A stretch of DNA of 44,987 bases from Collinsella sp. (GCA_022745215.1 JAIIWC010000007.1:1-44987); one strand, 5' to 3'. Positions 17,083 through 24,584 are shown, numbered from the stretch's first letter. Notes: generated by a model not told the origin, from the letters alone. Translations and numbers: made by a program.

Positions 17083-17111
17083 ACACTCATGTAAGTCTGT
17101 CCCCAATGAGT
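17083..17111 (+). repeat. Additional outer unit to the right of the cassette
   Basis: A third copy of the 29-nt outer unit. It matches the reverse complement of the left outer unit (16004-16032) at 28 of 29 positions, better than the unit that closes the cassette (27 of 29). It abuts the rpmB terminator. Confidence 0.8.
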
Positions 17112-17112
17112 G

Positions 17113-17146
17113 CAAAAAGGCGCCCTCCGTGGGGGAGGACGCCTTT
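17113..17146 (-). terminator. Intrinsic terminator of rpmB (- strand)
   Basis: On the - strand AAAGGCGTCCTCC pairs with GGAGGGCGCCTTT (one G-U pair) across a short loop and is followed by five T. The hairpin lies directly next to a 29-nt repeat unit. Confidence 0.85.
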
Positions 17147-17214
17147 GGTAAGTTCTATATGAACGCGAGGTCTTTGACCCGGAGAGTCCGAGGTACTTGT
17201 TGGTAAGACCTTAT

Positions 17215-17403
17215 TTAGGAGCGCGCAACCTTGCCGGACTTGAGGCAGGTGGAGCAAACGTTCATCTTACGACGGTGACCATCGACGACGACGTAAACGC
17301 GCTGGATGTTGGGGCGGAACTTACGGTTGGTGACGCGGTGAGAGTGGCTGATGGAGCGACCGGCAACGGGGTGCTTACCGCAAACTTCGCAAACTTTGGA
17401 CAT
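17215..17403 (-). CDS. rpmB: 50S ribosomal protein L28
   Basis: A small basic protein of the large subunit. The 62 residues begin MSKVCEVCGKHPVAGRSISH and include VTNRKFRPNIQRVYV. It is the zinc-binding (C+) form, with CEVC near the N-terminus and CSTC near the C-terminus. The start is the ATG at 17403, preceded by AAGGAGG 7 nt upstream; an in-frame start at 17451 has no ribosome-binding site and adds non-family sequence. It is a single-gene unit divergent from the pyr operon. Confidence 0.96.
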   Translation of the reverse strand: MSKVCEVCGKHPVAGRSISHSHRVTNRKFRPNIQRVYVVVDGHRRKMNVCSTCLKSGKVARS

Positions 17404-17457
17404 AACTGACCCTCCTTGGGCGACAAACGAACATGTCGCGTTAACAAACAAGCCTGA

Positions 17458-17466
17458 ACTATAGCA
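17458..17466 (-). promoter_or_regulatory. Predicted rpmB promoter, extended -10
   Basis: TGCTATAGT on the - strand, about 55 nt before the rpmB ATG. The same nine bases stand in front of rpsT. No good -35 is seen. Confidence 0.45.
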
Positions 17467-17691
17467 CAGAAGCAGCTCCCTGTGCGTAATCTACACAGAG
17501 ATATTCCTCTTTTGGCGATAGTGCTCACGCCACGGCCCTGGACGTAGATCCGATTTGCGTGCAGCAGAGGGGATTATGCCAGCTCGTGCGTGCGTTTTCA
17601 AGCTCGTCCCACAAATATATATAGGTTTATGGAGCATTGGGCTCCGTTTACGGATTGTTCTGTATTTATGCTCGCAATTAAGCTCGAGGTT

Positions 17692-17700
17692 GGCTACACT
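17692..17700 (+). promoter_or_regulatory. Candidate pyr operon promoter -10
   Basis: GGCTACACT fits the GCTAnnnT pattern of the other promoters here. It would start transcription near 17707, just before the first leader hairpin. No -35 is evident, and TTTTCA-17-TATATA at 17595-17623 is an alternative. Confidence 0.35.
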
Positions 17701-17718
17701 ATCCCTTGACCATTAAAG

Positions 17719-17833
17719 GGGTACGAGATACCCACATGGAATTACATAGCTGCCAAAGAGCAGCCCTTCCTGTGGGTGTCTGGTCCGCTTTAAGCGGTCG
17801 GGCATCTATTTTTTTGACTGTGTCAGCAGTCAA
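17719..17833 (+). promoter_or_regulatory. pyr operon leader with attenuator (probable PyrR target)
   Basis: Several pairings compete. GGGTA (17719-17723) pairs with TACCC (17729-17733). GATACCCACA (17727-17736) pairs with TGTGGGTGTC (17771-17780), enclosing a small hairpin GCTGC-CAAAGA-GCAGC. The 3' arm of that stem is also the 5' arm of a terminator: GGTGTCTGG (from 17775) pairs with the GGTCGGGCATC region (to 17806), followed by seven T (17809-17815). TTGACTG/CAGTCAA (17814-17833) follows. This is the layout of anti-antiterminator, antiterminator and terminator; since pyrR is the first gene, UMP-dependent attenuation is likely. Confidence 0.7.
17775..17815 (+). terminator. Attenuator terminator in the pyr leader
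   Basis: The stem arms 17775-17790 and 17791-17806 contain CCGC/GCGG at the top and several G-U pairs, and seven T follow. It shares its 5' arm with the upstream antiterminator stem. Confidence 0.7.
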
Positions 17834-17854
17834 GACATGTGAGGAAGGAGATCG

Positions 17855-18439
17855 ATGGGCACGACTTCCCCCAAGGCGGTCATCATGGACGAGACCGCCG
17901 TCAATCGAGCGATGACCCGCATCGCGCACGAGATTCTCGAGCGCAACGAGGGCTGTGAAGACCTCGCTCTGGTCGGCATCGTCACGCGCGGCGACCTTCT
18001 GGCAAAGAAGCTCGCCGAGGAGATCAAGGAGATCGAGGGCGTCGACGTTCCGCTCGGCAGCCTGGACATCAGCTTCTACCGCGATGACTATGCGACCAAT
18101 TTCGCTCCCGCGATCCACGCTACCAACATTCCCTTCAGCGTCGACGGCAAGCGCGTCGTGCTGGTGGACGACATCCTGTATACGGGCCGTACTATCCGCG
18201 CCGCTCTGGATGCCGTCATGGACCTGGGCCGTCCGAGCCGCATCGAGCTGGCAGTTCTCGTTGACCGCGGTCACCGTGAGCTCCCCATCTCGCCGGACTT
18301 TGTCGGCAAGAACGTTCCCTCGTCGCATGAGGAGAACGTGCACCTATATATGAAGGAAGTCGACGGCCACACCGCCGTCGAGATTAACGACGTCGCGCCG
18401 GGTTCCCACGTGGGCTCCGCGCCGCTGGGAGGTGAGTAG
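17855..18439 (+). CDS. pyrR: PyrR, pyrimidine operon attenuation regulator / uracil phosphoribosyltransferase
   Basis: PyrR binds pyr mRNA when UMP is high and has a secondary uracil phosphoribosyltransferase activity. The type I PRTase fold is shown by the PRPP loop VVLVDDILYTGRTIRAAL and by LVGIVTRGDLLAKKLAE and GSLDISFYRDDY. The product is 194 aa, slightly longer than typical because of a C-terminal tail. AGGAAGGAG precedes the ATG by 4 nt. It heads the pyr operon and follows a leader with competing hairpins, so the system probably regulates itself. The C-terminus overlaps the ribosome-binding site of pyrB. Confidence 0.95.
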   Translation: MGTTSPKAVIMDETAVNRAMTRIAHEILERNEGCEDLALVGIVTRGDLLAKKLAEEIKEIEGVDVPLGSLDISFYRDDYATNFAPAIHATNIPFSVDGKRVVLVDDILYTGRTIRAALDAVMDLGRPSRIELAVLVDRGHRELPISPDFVGKNVPSSHEENVHLYMKEVDGHTAVEINDVAPGSHVGSAPLGGE

Positions 18440-18443
18440 TACC

Positions 18444-19388
18444 GTGGCGTTCAACCATAAGCACCTGATCGACATTACCGAGTACTCCGAAGAGGACATC
18501 AAGCTCATCCTCGAGACCGCCAAGGCGTTCTCTGAGGTCAACGAGCGTGCGATCAAGAAGGTCCCCACGCTCAAGGGCAAGACCATCGTCAACATGTTCA
18601 ACGAGCCCTCGACGCGCACCCGCAGCTCCTTCGAACTCGCCGAGAAGCGTCTTTCGGCCGACAGCCTCAACTTTGGCGGCTCCTCGACCTCCACGGTCAA
18701 GGGTGAGAGCCTCGTCGACACCGTCGAGACCCTCAACGCCTACAAGATCGACTGCATCGTCGTGCGCGATAAGCACGCCGGTGCTCCCTACATCGTCACG
18801 CAGAACTCGCCCGCGAGCGTCATCTGCGCCGGCGACGGCAAGCACAACCATCCCACGCAGGCCCTGCTCGACCTGTACACCATCTGGGAGCACAAGGGTG
18901 ACTTCCACGGTCTGAAGGTCGCCGTCGTAGGCGATATCGCGCACTCCCGCGTCTGCGGCTCGCTGATCCCCGCCCTTAAGATTATGGGCTGCGAGACCTA
19001 TGCCGTCGCCCCCGGCACGCTGCTGCCGCCGTCGCCCGAGGTCCTGGGCTGCGACCACGTGACGAGCGACCTCGATTCCGTCCTGCCCGAGCTGGACGTC
19101 GTCTACATGCTGCGCGTGCAGCAGGAGCGCCTTGAGGGCGCTCCGTTCCCCACGATTCGCGAGTATCACAAGCTCTTCGGCCTGACCAAGGACCGCGAGA
19201 AGCTCATGAAGCCCGATGCGATCATCTGCCACCCGGGCCCCATCAACCGCGGCGTCGAGTTCGACTCCTATATGGCCGACCACCCGCAACGCTCCGTCAT
19301 CCTGGAGCAGGTCTACGCCGGTATCTGCGTGCGTATGGCTATCCTGTATCTGCTGCTTGGAGGTGCCGATAATGGCCTTGCTTCTTAA
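18444..19388 (+). CDS. pyrB: Aspartate carbamoyltransferase catalytic subunit
   Basis: PyrB joins carbamoyl phosphate and aspartate, the first committed step of pyrimidine synthesis. The carbamoyl-phosphate motif is MFNEPSTRTRSSFELA; KGESLVDTVETLNAY, the HPTQALLDLYTI segment and HPGPINRGVEF are all present. From the GTG at 18444, 11 nt after GGGAGG, the product is 314 aa; GTG at 18432 is an alternative but overlaps that site. No pyrI regulatory subunit gene is present in the operon. The end overlaps pyrC by 17 nt. Confidence 0.96.
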   Translation: MAFNHKHLIDITEYSEEDIKLILETAKAFSEVNERAIKKVPTLKGKTIVNMFNEPSTRTRSSFELAEKRLSADSLNFGGSSTSTVKGESLVDTVETLNAYKIDCIVVRDKHAGAPYIVTQNSPASVICAGDGKHNHPTQALLDLYTIWEHKGDFHGLKVAVVGDIAHSRVCGSLIPALKIMGCETYAVAPGTLLPPSPEVLGCDHVTSDLDSVLPELDVVYMLRVQQERLEGAPFPTIREYHKLFGLTKDREKLMKPDAIICHPGPINRGVEFDSYMADHPQRSVILEQVYAGICVRMAILYLLLGGADNGLAS

Positions 19389-20661
19389 GAATGCCCACGT
19401 CGTCGACCCGTCTGTCGAGCTTGACGGTGTCGTTGACGTCCTGATTGACGGCGACAAGATCGCCGAGGTCGGCGAGAATCTCGCCGTCGAGGGAGCCGAG
19501 GTCCGCGACCTTTCCGGCAAGTACCTCGTCCCCGGCCTGGTGGATATGCACGTGCATCTGCGCGAGCCTGGCTACGAGGTCAAAGAGGACATCGAGAGCG
19601 GCACCCGCGCTGCTGCCAAGGGCGGCTTCACCGGCGTGTGCGCCATGCCCAACACCGATCCCGTCACCGATAACGGCACCGTCGTGGAGTTCGTCAAGTC
19701 CCGCGCTGCCGAGGTCGGCCACTGCCGCGTCTATCCGTCGGGCGCCATGACCCGCGGTCTTAAGGGCGAGGCCATGTCCGAGATGGGCGATATGGTCGCC
19801 CACGGCGCCGTCGCCTTCACCGACGATGGTCGCGGCGTGCAGGGCGCGGGCATGCTCCGTCGCTGCATGGACTACGGCAAGATGTTCGGCAAGGTCTTTA
19901 TGAGCCACTGCCAGGACGAGGATCTGGTCGGCCACGGCCAGATCAACGAGGGCAAGGTCTCGACCCGTCTGGCCCTCGAGGGTTGGCCGGCCGCCGGCGA
20001 GGAGCTTCAGATTGCCCGCGACATCGAGATTGCCAAGCTGACCGGTGCCAAGCTGCACATCCAGCACATCTCCACCGCTCATGGCCTGGAGCTCGTGCGT
20101 GCCGGTAAGGCTGCCGGTGTCCAGGTGACCTGCGAGGCCACCCCGCACCACATGTTCCTGACCGAGAACGACCTGGACGAGACCTACAACACCTCGCTCA
20201 AGGTCAATCCGCCGCTGCGCACCGACGAGGATGCCGAGGCCATCCGTCAGGGTGTCATCGACGGTACCGTCGACGCTATCGTTACCGACCACGCTCCCCA
20301 CACCCCGTGGGAGAAGGCCCGCGAGTTCGAGCTCGCGCCCTTTGGAATGATTGGCCTCGAGACTTCGCTGTCCCTCGTGCTCACTGAGCTGGTCAACACG
20401 GGCAAGATGAGCGTGAGCCGCATGGTCGAGCTCATGGCCATCAAGCCGCGTGAGATTCTGGGCCTCGATCAGGTTCAGGTCAAGGCGGGCTCTGTCGCCG
20501 ACCTGACCGTGTTCGACCCCTCCGCAACCTGGACGGTTGGCGAGGACGGTTACGAGTCGCGCGCCGAGAACTCCGGTTTTGCCGGCCGCACGCTCACCGG
20601 TCGTGCCACCGATGTATTTGTCGGTGGCAAGCAGACGCTCGCCGACGGCTGCATCTGCTAG
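19372..20661 (+). CDS. pyrC: Dihydroorotase
   Basis: The enzyme cyclises carbamoyl aspartate to dihydroorotate. It is a class I amidohydrolase of 429 aa: the metal-binding DMHVHLREPGYE is near residue 60, HIQHIST and the C-terminal TDHAPHTPWEK supply further ligands, and NPPLRTDED binds substrate. The ATG at 19372 has GGAGG 8 nt upstream and lies within the pyrB end, implying coupling. A terminator-like hairpin follows before pyrK. Confidence 0.96.
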   Translation: MALLLKNAHVVDPSVELDGVVDVLIDGDKIAEVGENLAVEGAEVRDLSGKYLVPGLVDMHVHLREPGYEVKEDIESGTRAAAKGGFTGVCAMPNTDPVTDNGTVVEFVKSRAAEVGHCRVYPSGAMTRGLKGEAMSEMGDMVAHGAVAFTDDGRGVQGAGMLRRCMDYGKMFGKVFMSHCQDEDLVGHGQINEGKVSTRLALEGWPAAGEELQIARDIEIAKLTGAKLHIQHISTAHGLELVRAGKAAGVQVTCEATPHHMFLTENDLDETYNTSLKVNPPLRTDEDAEAIRQGVIDGTVDAIVTDHAPHTPWEKAREFELAPFGMIGLETSLSLVLTELVNTGKMSVSRMVELMAIKPREILGLDQVQVKAGSVADLTVFDPSATWTVGEDGYESRAENSGFAGRTLTGRATDVFVGGKQTLADGCIC

Positions 20662-20681
20662 CATAGCCTTATCGCTTTTGT

Positions 20682-20712
20682 GCGCGGCGCCCTTGCGGTG
20701 CCGCGCTTTCTG
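20682..20712 (+). terminator. Terminator-like hairpin inside the pyr operon
   Basis: A 10-bp stem (20682-20691 with 20697-20706, one G-U pair) has a CTTGC loop and is followed by TTTCTGTT. The U-run is interrupted, so partial termination between pyrC and pyrK is more likely than complete. Confidence 0.6.
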
Positions 20713-20753
20713 TTCGTTTAGACCATGCAACCGCATGGGGGATTGGAGCGTCT

Positions 20754-21545
20754 ATGCCCACACCTTCCACTGCACGCATGCACGACTTCGAGGTCGTCTC
20801 GAACCGGGAGATCGCCGACGGCATCTTCTCGCTCGTCATCTCGGCCCCCAAGCTTGCAAGTGCGCTCAAGCCCGGTCAGTTTGTGAACATCGCCGTCCCC
20901 GGCGATGCGTCTTCTCTGCTTCGTGTGCCCTTGAGTTTCTACCGCGCCGACGCCGAGGCCGGCACCGTCGAGCTGTGGTACGCCGTCGTGGGCGACGATA
21001 CCCGCCGTTTGTCCCAGATGGGCCCTGGCTCCACCTCTAACCTGTTGGGCCCCGGTGGCCGTGGCTGGATGGTACCCGAGGGCACCAGGAAGGCACTGCT
21101 CGTCGCCGGCGGCATCGGCGTTCCGCCTGTGCTGTGTCTTACCGGCATGCTTGCCGAGCAGGGTGTTGATGTGGACGTGTGCCTGGGCTTTGGCACCGCT
21201 TCCAAGGCCGTGGGTGTCGATGAGTTCCGTGCGCTGGGCGCCACGGTTAACGTGTGCACCGACGACGGTTCGCTCGGCACGCACGGTTTTTGCACCGATC
21301 CGGCAGCCGAGCTGCTTGGAGATGGCGGCTACGACTACGTCGCCAGCTGCGGCCCCGCCGTCATGATGAAGAAGGTCGCCGCCGCTGCCGCCGAGGCCGG
21401 TGTGTACTGCGAGGTGTCGCTCGAGCGCATGATGAGCTGTGGCTTTGGCGCCTGCAACACCTGCAATGTCGAGACGGTCGACGGTATGAAGGGTGCTTGT
21501 ATGTGCGGCCCCGTGTTCGATGCTTCCAAGGTGGTGGTCTTCTAG
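20754..21545 (+). CDS. pyrK: Dihydroorotate dehydrogenase electron-transfer subunit
   Basis: PyrK passes electrons from PyrD to NAD through FAD and a [2Fe-2S] cluster. The FAD domain has RVPLSFYRAD and the NAD-binding part LLVAGGIGVPPVLCL. The cluster cysteines lie in MSCGFGACNTCNVET and GACMCGPVF near the C-terminus. Length is 263 aa. Together with PyrD it forms the class 1B enzyme, which uses NAD rather than fumarate or quinone. pyrD overlaps its stop by one base. Confidence 0.95.
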   Translation: MPTPSTARMHDFEVVSNREIADGIFSLVISAPKLASALKPGQFVNIAVPGDASSLLRVPLSFYRADAEAGTVELWYAVVGDDTRRLSQMGPGSTSNLLGPGGRGWMVPEGTRKALLVAGGIGVPPVLCLTGMLAEQGVDVDVCLGFGTASKAVGVDEFRALGATVNVCTDDGSLGTHGFCTDPAAELLGDGGYDYVASCGPAVMMKKVAAAAAEAGVYCEVSLERMMSCGFGACNTCNVETVDGMKGACMCGPVFDASKVVVF

Positions 21546-22468
21546 TGGGTACCGTGAACATGGACGTCGATTTCGGCGGGGTCAAGATGCAGAACCCCAT
21601 TAACACCGCAGCCGGTACCTTTGGCTACGGTTGGCAGTTCCAGAACTTCTTTGATGTTTCCCAGCTGGGCGCCATCACCACCAAGGGTTGCGCTGCCGAG
21701 CCCTGGCCCGGCAATCCCGCGCCCCGCATGGCCGAGATTCCCGGCGGTATGATCAACTCCGTGGGTCTTCAGAACCCCGGCGTGGCCGCCTTTGCCCGCG
21801 AGTCCGGTCCGTGGCTCGAACAGCTGTCCAAGGACGGCTGCCAGGTCATCTGTCAGGTTGCCGGTCACTCCGTTGACGAGTTTGTCCGCGCACTCGAGAT
21901 GTATGTCGAGCTGTGCCCCTGGGCTGCCGGCTACGAGATCAACGTGAGCTGCCCTAATATCGCCGCCGGCGGTGCCGCCATGGGCTCCACGCCCGAGGGC
22001 GCCTCTTCCGTTATGGCTGCCTGCCGCAAGGTGACCGATAAGCCGCTGTTCGTGAAGATGGCGCCGGTCAACGTCGCCGAGATCGCCAAGGCCCTCGAGG
22101 CTGCCGGCGCCGACGGCCTTTCGGTCATCAACTCCATCCAGGGCATGGCCATCGACGTCCATACCCGCAAGTCCCGCGTGGCCAAGCCTAAGGGCGGCCT
22201 TTCGGGCCCGCTGTGCCACCACATCGCCGTGCGCATGGTCTGGGAGGTTGCCCAGGCCGTCGATATCCCCATCAACGGTGTCGGCGGTGTCATGACTGGC
22301 GAGGATGCGGCTGAGTTTATCCTGGCCGGCGCCACCTGCGTGTCGGTCGGCATGGCCAACTTCGTCGATCCGTGCGCTTCGCTTAAGATCGCGCATGAGC
22401 TCGAGGCCTGGGCCGAGTCCCAGGGCGTAAAGGACATCAACGAGCTGGTGGGTGCTTTCGAATGCTAG
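21545..22468 (+). CDS. pyrD: Dihydroorotate dehydrogenase, class 1B catalytic subunit
   Basis: This FMN enzyme oxidises dihydroorotate to orotate. The barrel begins DFGGVKMQNPINTAAGTFGY, and the catalytic Cys is in EINVSCPNIAAGG. SVINSIQGMAIDVHT and PINGVGGVMTGEDAAEFILA are typical of class 1B. The GTG at 21545 overlaps the pyrK stop and has AAGGTGG 10 nt upstream; GTG 21554 and ATG 21560 are alternatives. Length is 307 aa. Its partner PyrK is encoded immediately upstream. Confidence 0.95.
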   Translation: MGTVNMDVDFGGVKMQNPINTAAGTFGYGWQFQNFFDVSQLGAITTKGCAAEPWPGNPAPRMAEIPGGMINSVGLQNPGVAAFARESGPWLEQLSKDGCQVICQVAGHSVDEFVRALEMYVELCPWAAGYEINVSCPNIAAGGAAMGSTPEGASSVMAACRKVTDKPLFVKMAPVNVAEIAKALEAAGADGLSVINSIQGMAIDVHTRKSRVAKPKGGLSGPLCHHIAVRMVWEVAQAVDIPINGVGGVMTGEDAAEFILAGATCVSVGMANFVDPCASLKIAHELEAWAESQGVKDINELVGAFEC

Positions 22469-23178
22469 AGAATGATGCCCGCGACCGTGTTATCGTCGCC
22501 CTCGACTGCGACCGTGAGCGCGCGCTCGAGCTCGCCCACGAGCTTTCGGGCCATGCCACCTGGCTCAAGGTCGGCATGACGCTCTATTACGCTGAGGGTC
22601 CCCAGATCGTCAAGACCTTTAAGGACCTTGGCTTTAAGGTCTTCCTCGACCTTAAGTTCCATGACATTCCGCATCAGGTGCGCGGCGCTGCCCGCTCGGC
22701 CTCGCTTGCCGGTGCCGACCTGCTTTCGGTCCACGGCCTGGGCTCGGGTGCTATGCTCGCTGCCTGCCGCGAGGGTGCCGAGGAGGCGCGTGAGGACCGG
22801 GCAAAGCTCGTCGCCATCACCGTGCTCACGAGCATGAATCAGGATGCCTTGAGCGAGATCGGCGTCGAGTCTCCCGTGGCCGAGGAGGCCGCCCGCTTGG
22901 CAAAGCTTGCTCAGGCCAACGGCATCGATGGCATCGTGTGCTCACCGATGGAGGCTCACGACATGCGTGAGCTGCTGGGTCCTGATGCCCTGATCGTGAC
23001 TCCGGGTGTGCGTCCGGTGGGTGCCGCCCTTGGTGACCAGTCCCGCGTGGCGACGCCTTCCCAGGCTATCGAGCGTGGCGCAAGCCACATTGTGGTGGGC
23101 CGTCCCATCACCGGTGCCGACGATCCGGTTGCCGCCTTTGACGCCATCGTCGCCGAGCTGGTCGAAAACGTTGCGTAA
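22462..23178 (+). CDS. pyrF: Orotidine 5'-phosphate decarboxylase
   Basis: PyrF makes UMP from OMP. The 238-residue barrel shows VIVALDCDRERAL, the catalytic tetrad segment FLDLKFHDIPHQV, and the phosphate-binding VTPGVRPVGA and ASHIVVGRPITGA. It overlaps the end of pyrD by seven bases. It is the last gene of the pyr operon; pyrE (orotate phosphoribosyltransferase) and carAB are not present in this window, so they must lie elsewhere. Confidence 0.96.
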   Translation: MLENDARDRVIVALDCDRERALELAHELSGHATWLKVGMTLYYAEGPQIVKTFKDLGFKVFLDLKFHDIPHQVRGAARSASLAGADLLSVHGLGSGAMLAACREGAEEAREDRAKLVAITVLTSMNQDALSEIGVESPVAEEAARLAKLAQANGIDGIVCSPMEAHDMRELLGPDALIVTPGVRPVGAALGDQSRVATPSQAIERGASHIVVGRPITGADDPVAAFDAIVAELVENVA

Positions 23179-23223
23179 AAGATTCCCCTAAGTCACCACT
23201 TTTGGGTCTCATTAGCACAAAAT

Positions 23224-23283
23224 AGCCCCTGTGCCTGCGTAAACTTTCCCATCCTTTGTGTGGAATCGCAGGTCAGGGGCTTA
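23224..23283 (+). terminator. Long hairpin after pyrF, possible terminator
   Basis: AGCCCCTG plus CCTGCG (23224-23239) pair with CGCAGG plus CAGGGGCT on the other side (to about 23282), with a small internal loop and a large top that can pair further (TTCC/GGAA). TTAACTTT follows. The large loop is unusual for an intrinsic terminator, so a structured RNA is also possible. Confidence 0.5.
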
Positions 23284-23364
23284 ACTTTGGGCGCGGTATA
23301 TTGCACTTTTTGCGGGTATCGTCTAACCTATGGAGCCGCGATTAGGCTTTTTGTGCGTTCTACG

Positions 23365-23373
23365 TGCTAAAAT
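23365..23373 (+). promoter_or_regulatory. Predicted mihF-gmk-rpoZ promoter, extended -10
   Basis: TGCTAAAAT lies 45 nt before the mihF ATG. It belongs to the recurring TGCTAnnnT pattern; no clear -35 is seen. Confidence 0.45.
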
Positions 23374-23417
23374 GCCAATTATTGAATCAGATATAACCCA
23401 ACTATTTGGAGGTACGA

Positions 23418-23726
23418 ATGGCACTCCCTCAGCTTACCGACGAGCAGCGCAAGCAGGCTCTTGAGAAGGCTGCTGCCGCACGTCACGCCCGCGCTGAGCT
23501 TCGCGAGCAGATCAAGAAGGGCGAGAAGTCCCTCGAGTCCGTGCTCAACTCCGATGACCCCATCGCTTCCCGCATGAAGGTTTCCACCCTCATCGAGTCT
23601 CTCCCCGGTTATGGCAAGGCCAAGGCCGCCAAGATCATGGAGGAGCTCGGTATCTCCGCTACTCGTCGCGTCCAGGGCCTCGGTGTCCGTCAGCGCGAGC
23701 AGCTCCTCGAGCAGCTGACCAAATAA
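23418..23726 (+). CDS. mihF: Integration host factor, actinobacterial type (mIHF)
   Basis: A small DNA-binding nucleoid protein found in actinobacteria and unrelated in fold to the proteobacterial IHF. The 102 residues begin MALPQLTDEQRKQALEKAAA, continue with the charged helix RHARAELREQIKKGE, and contain the helix-two-turns-helix LIESLPGYGKAKAAKIMEEL followed by ATRRVQGLGVRQREQLLE. GGAGGT at 23408-23413 marks the ATG at 23418. The order mihF-gmk-rpoZ is conserved in actinobacteria and supports both the call and the host assignment. Confidence 0.95.
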   Translation: MALPQLTDEQRKQALEKAAAARHARAELREQIKKGEKSLESVLNSDDPIASRMKVSTLIESLPGYGKAKAAKIMEELGISATRRVQGLGVRQREQLLEQLTK

Positions 23727-24296
23727 GTGAGCGCTCAGGATTCCAAGCTCTTTGTGATTTCTGGACCGTCAGGCGCAGGCAAGGGTACGCTCGTCACTCG
23801 TGTGCGCGAGCGCCGCTCGAACCTGGGTCTGACGGTTTCGGCTACCACGCGAGCACCACGCAAAGGTGAGGTCGACGGCGTCAACTACTTTTTTCTGACG
23901 CGCGAGGAGTTCGACCGCCGCGTGGCAAACGGTGAGTTTGTTGAGTGGGCCGAGGTCCACGGTAACTGCTACGGCACGTTGGTGAGCGAGGTCACATCCA
24001 AGCTCGCCTCGGGCTCGTCTCTGATTTTGGAGATCGATGTCCAGGGCGCCCTGCAGGTGAAGGAGCGTTTCCCCGAGGCCGTGCTGATCTTTATCAAGCC
24101 GCCTTCGCTTGAGGTGCTCCGCGAGCGTCTAGTCGGTCGCGGTACCGAGACGCCCGAGACGATTGAGCTGCGTATGGCAAACGCCGCCGATGAGCTTGCC
24201 CTTGCCGACCGCTACGACGACGTCGTGGTGAATGACGATCTCGACCGCGCGACCGATGAGCTCGTTCGCGTTCTCGATATGCATGAAAGGATCTGA
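23727..24296 (+). CDS. gmk: Guanylate kinase
   Basis: Gmk phosphorylates GMP to GDP. The P-loop ISGPSGAGKGTLV is at the N-terminus; the GMP-binding SATTRAPRKGEVDGVNYFF and LEIDVQGALQVK segments follow, and the lid and C-terminal parts are complete. Length is 189 aa. The GTG start is the base after the mihF stop. It is followed five bases later by rpoZ, a common pairing. Confidence 0.97.
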   Translation: MSAQDSKLFVISGPSGAGKGTLVTRVRERRSNLGLTVSATTRAPRKGEVDGVNYFFLTREEFDRRVANGEFVEWAEVHGNCYGTLVSEVTSKLASGSSLILEIDVQGALQVKERFPEAVLIFIKPPSLEVLRERLVGRGTETPETIELRMANAADELALADRYDDVVVNDDLDRATDELVRVLDMHERI

Positions 24297-24301
24297 GGTC
24301 C

Positions 24302-24583
24302 GTGTCCGTTGTAAAGCCTTGCATTGACGATCTTCTGGAGAAGACCGATCACAACCGCTTCCTGCTCGCTTCGCTTGCCTCCAAGCGCGCCTGCGACATC
24401 AATAGCATGCTGCGTGGCCAGCACAACCGCGTGCTTGCCGTCCAGGATGTCGATGACATCACCATCGGGCTTTCCGGTGCTGATACCATCTCGATGGCTA
24501 TGGACGAGATTGTCGACGGTGACATCTCTTACGACGAGGCCCGTTACGAGAAGGCGCTCGGCCACAAGGTTGCTGAAGCCTAA
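24302..24583 (+). CDS. rpoZ: RNA polymerase omega subunit
   Basis: Omega helps fold and hold the beta' subunit. The 93-residue product has the conserved core: PCIDDLLEKTDHNRFLLASL, then SKRACDINSML, which matches the family RARQINxM region, and a variable acidic C-terminus. The start is GTG, preceded by GAAAGGA near 24285. It lies between gmk and thiI with minimal spacing. Confidence 0.93.
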   Translation: MSVVKPCIDDLLEKTDHNRFLLASLASKRACDINSMLRGQHNRVLAVQDVDDITIGLSGADTISMAMDEIVDGDISYDEARYEKALGHKVAEA

Positions 24584-24584
24584 A

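Larger units (their letters stand above)
17404..17854. other. Divergent regulatory region between rpmB and pyrR
   Basis: It contains the rpmB promoter on the - strand, one or two candidate pyr promoters, and the pyr leader with its attenuator. Besides the GCTAnnnT element at 17692 there is TTTTCA-17-TATATA at 17595-17623, which would give a longer leader. That leader would include the hairpin GGAGC-ATTGG-GCTCC near 17631. No protein gene is apparent. Confidence 0.6.

Noticed and set aside
17004..17111. Repeated units with spacers that look like a tiny CRISPR array
   Set aside because: There are only two or three copies, the units are palindromic and occur inverted on the other side of the transposase, there are no cas genes, and one spacer is a piece of the transposase gene.
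17147..17214. A possible tRNA or small RNA in the rpmB 3' region
   Set aside because: Only AGGTCTT/AAGACCT pairing is seen; no cloverleaf, anticodon arm or T-arm sequence can be made out.
17404..17451. A longer rpmB reading starting at 17451
   Set aside because: The extra 16 residues are unlike L28 and the ATG at 17403 has a strong AAGGAGG.
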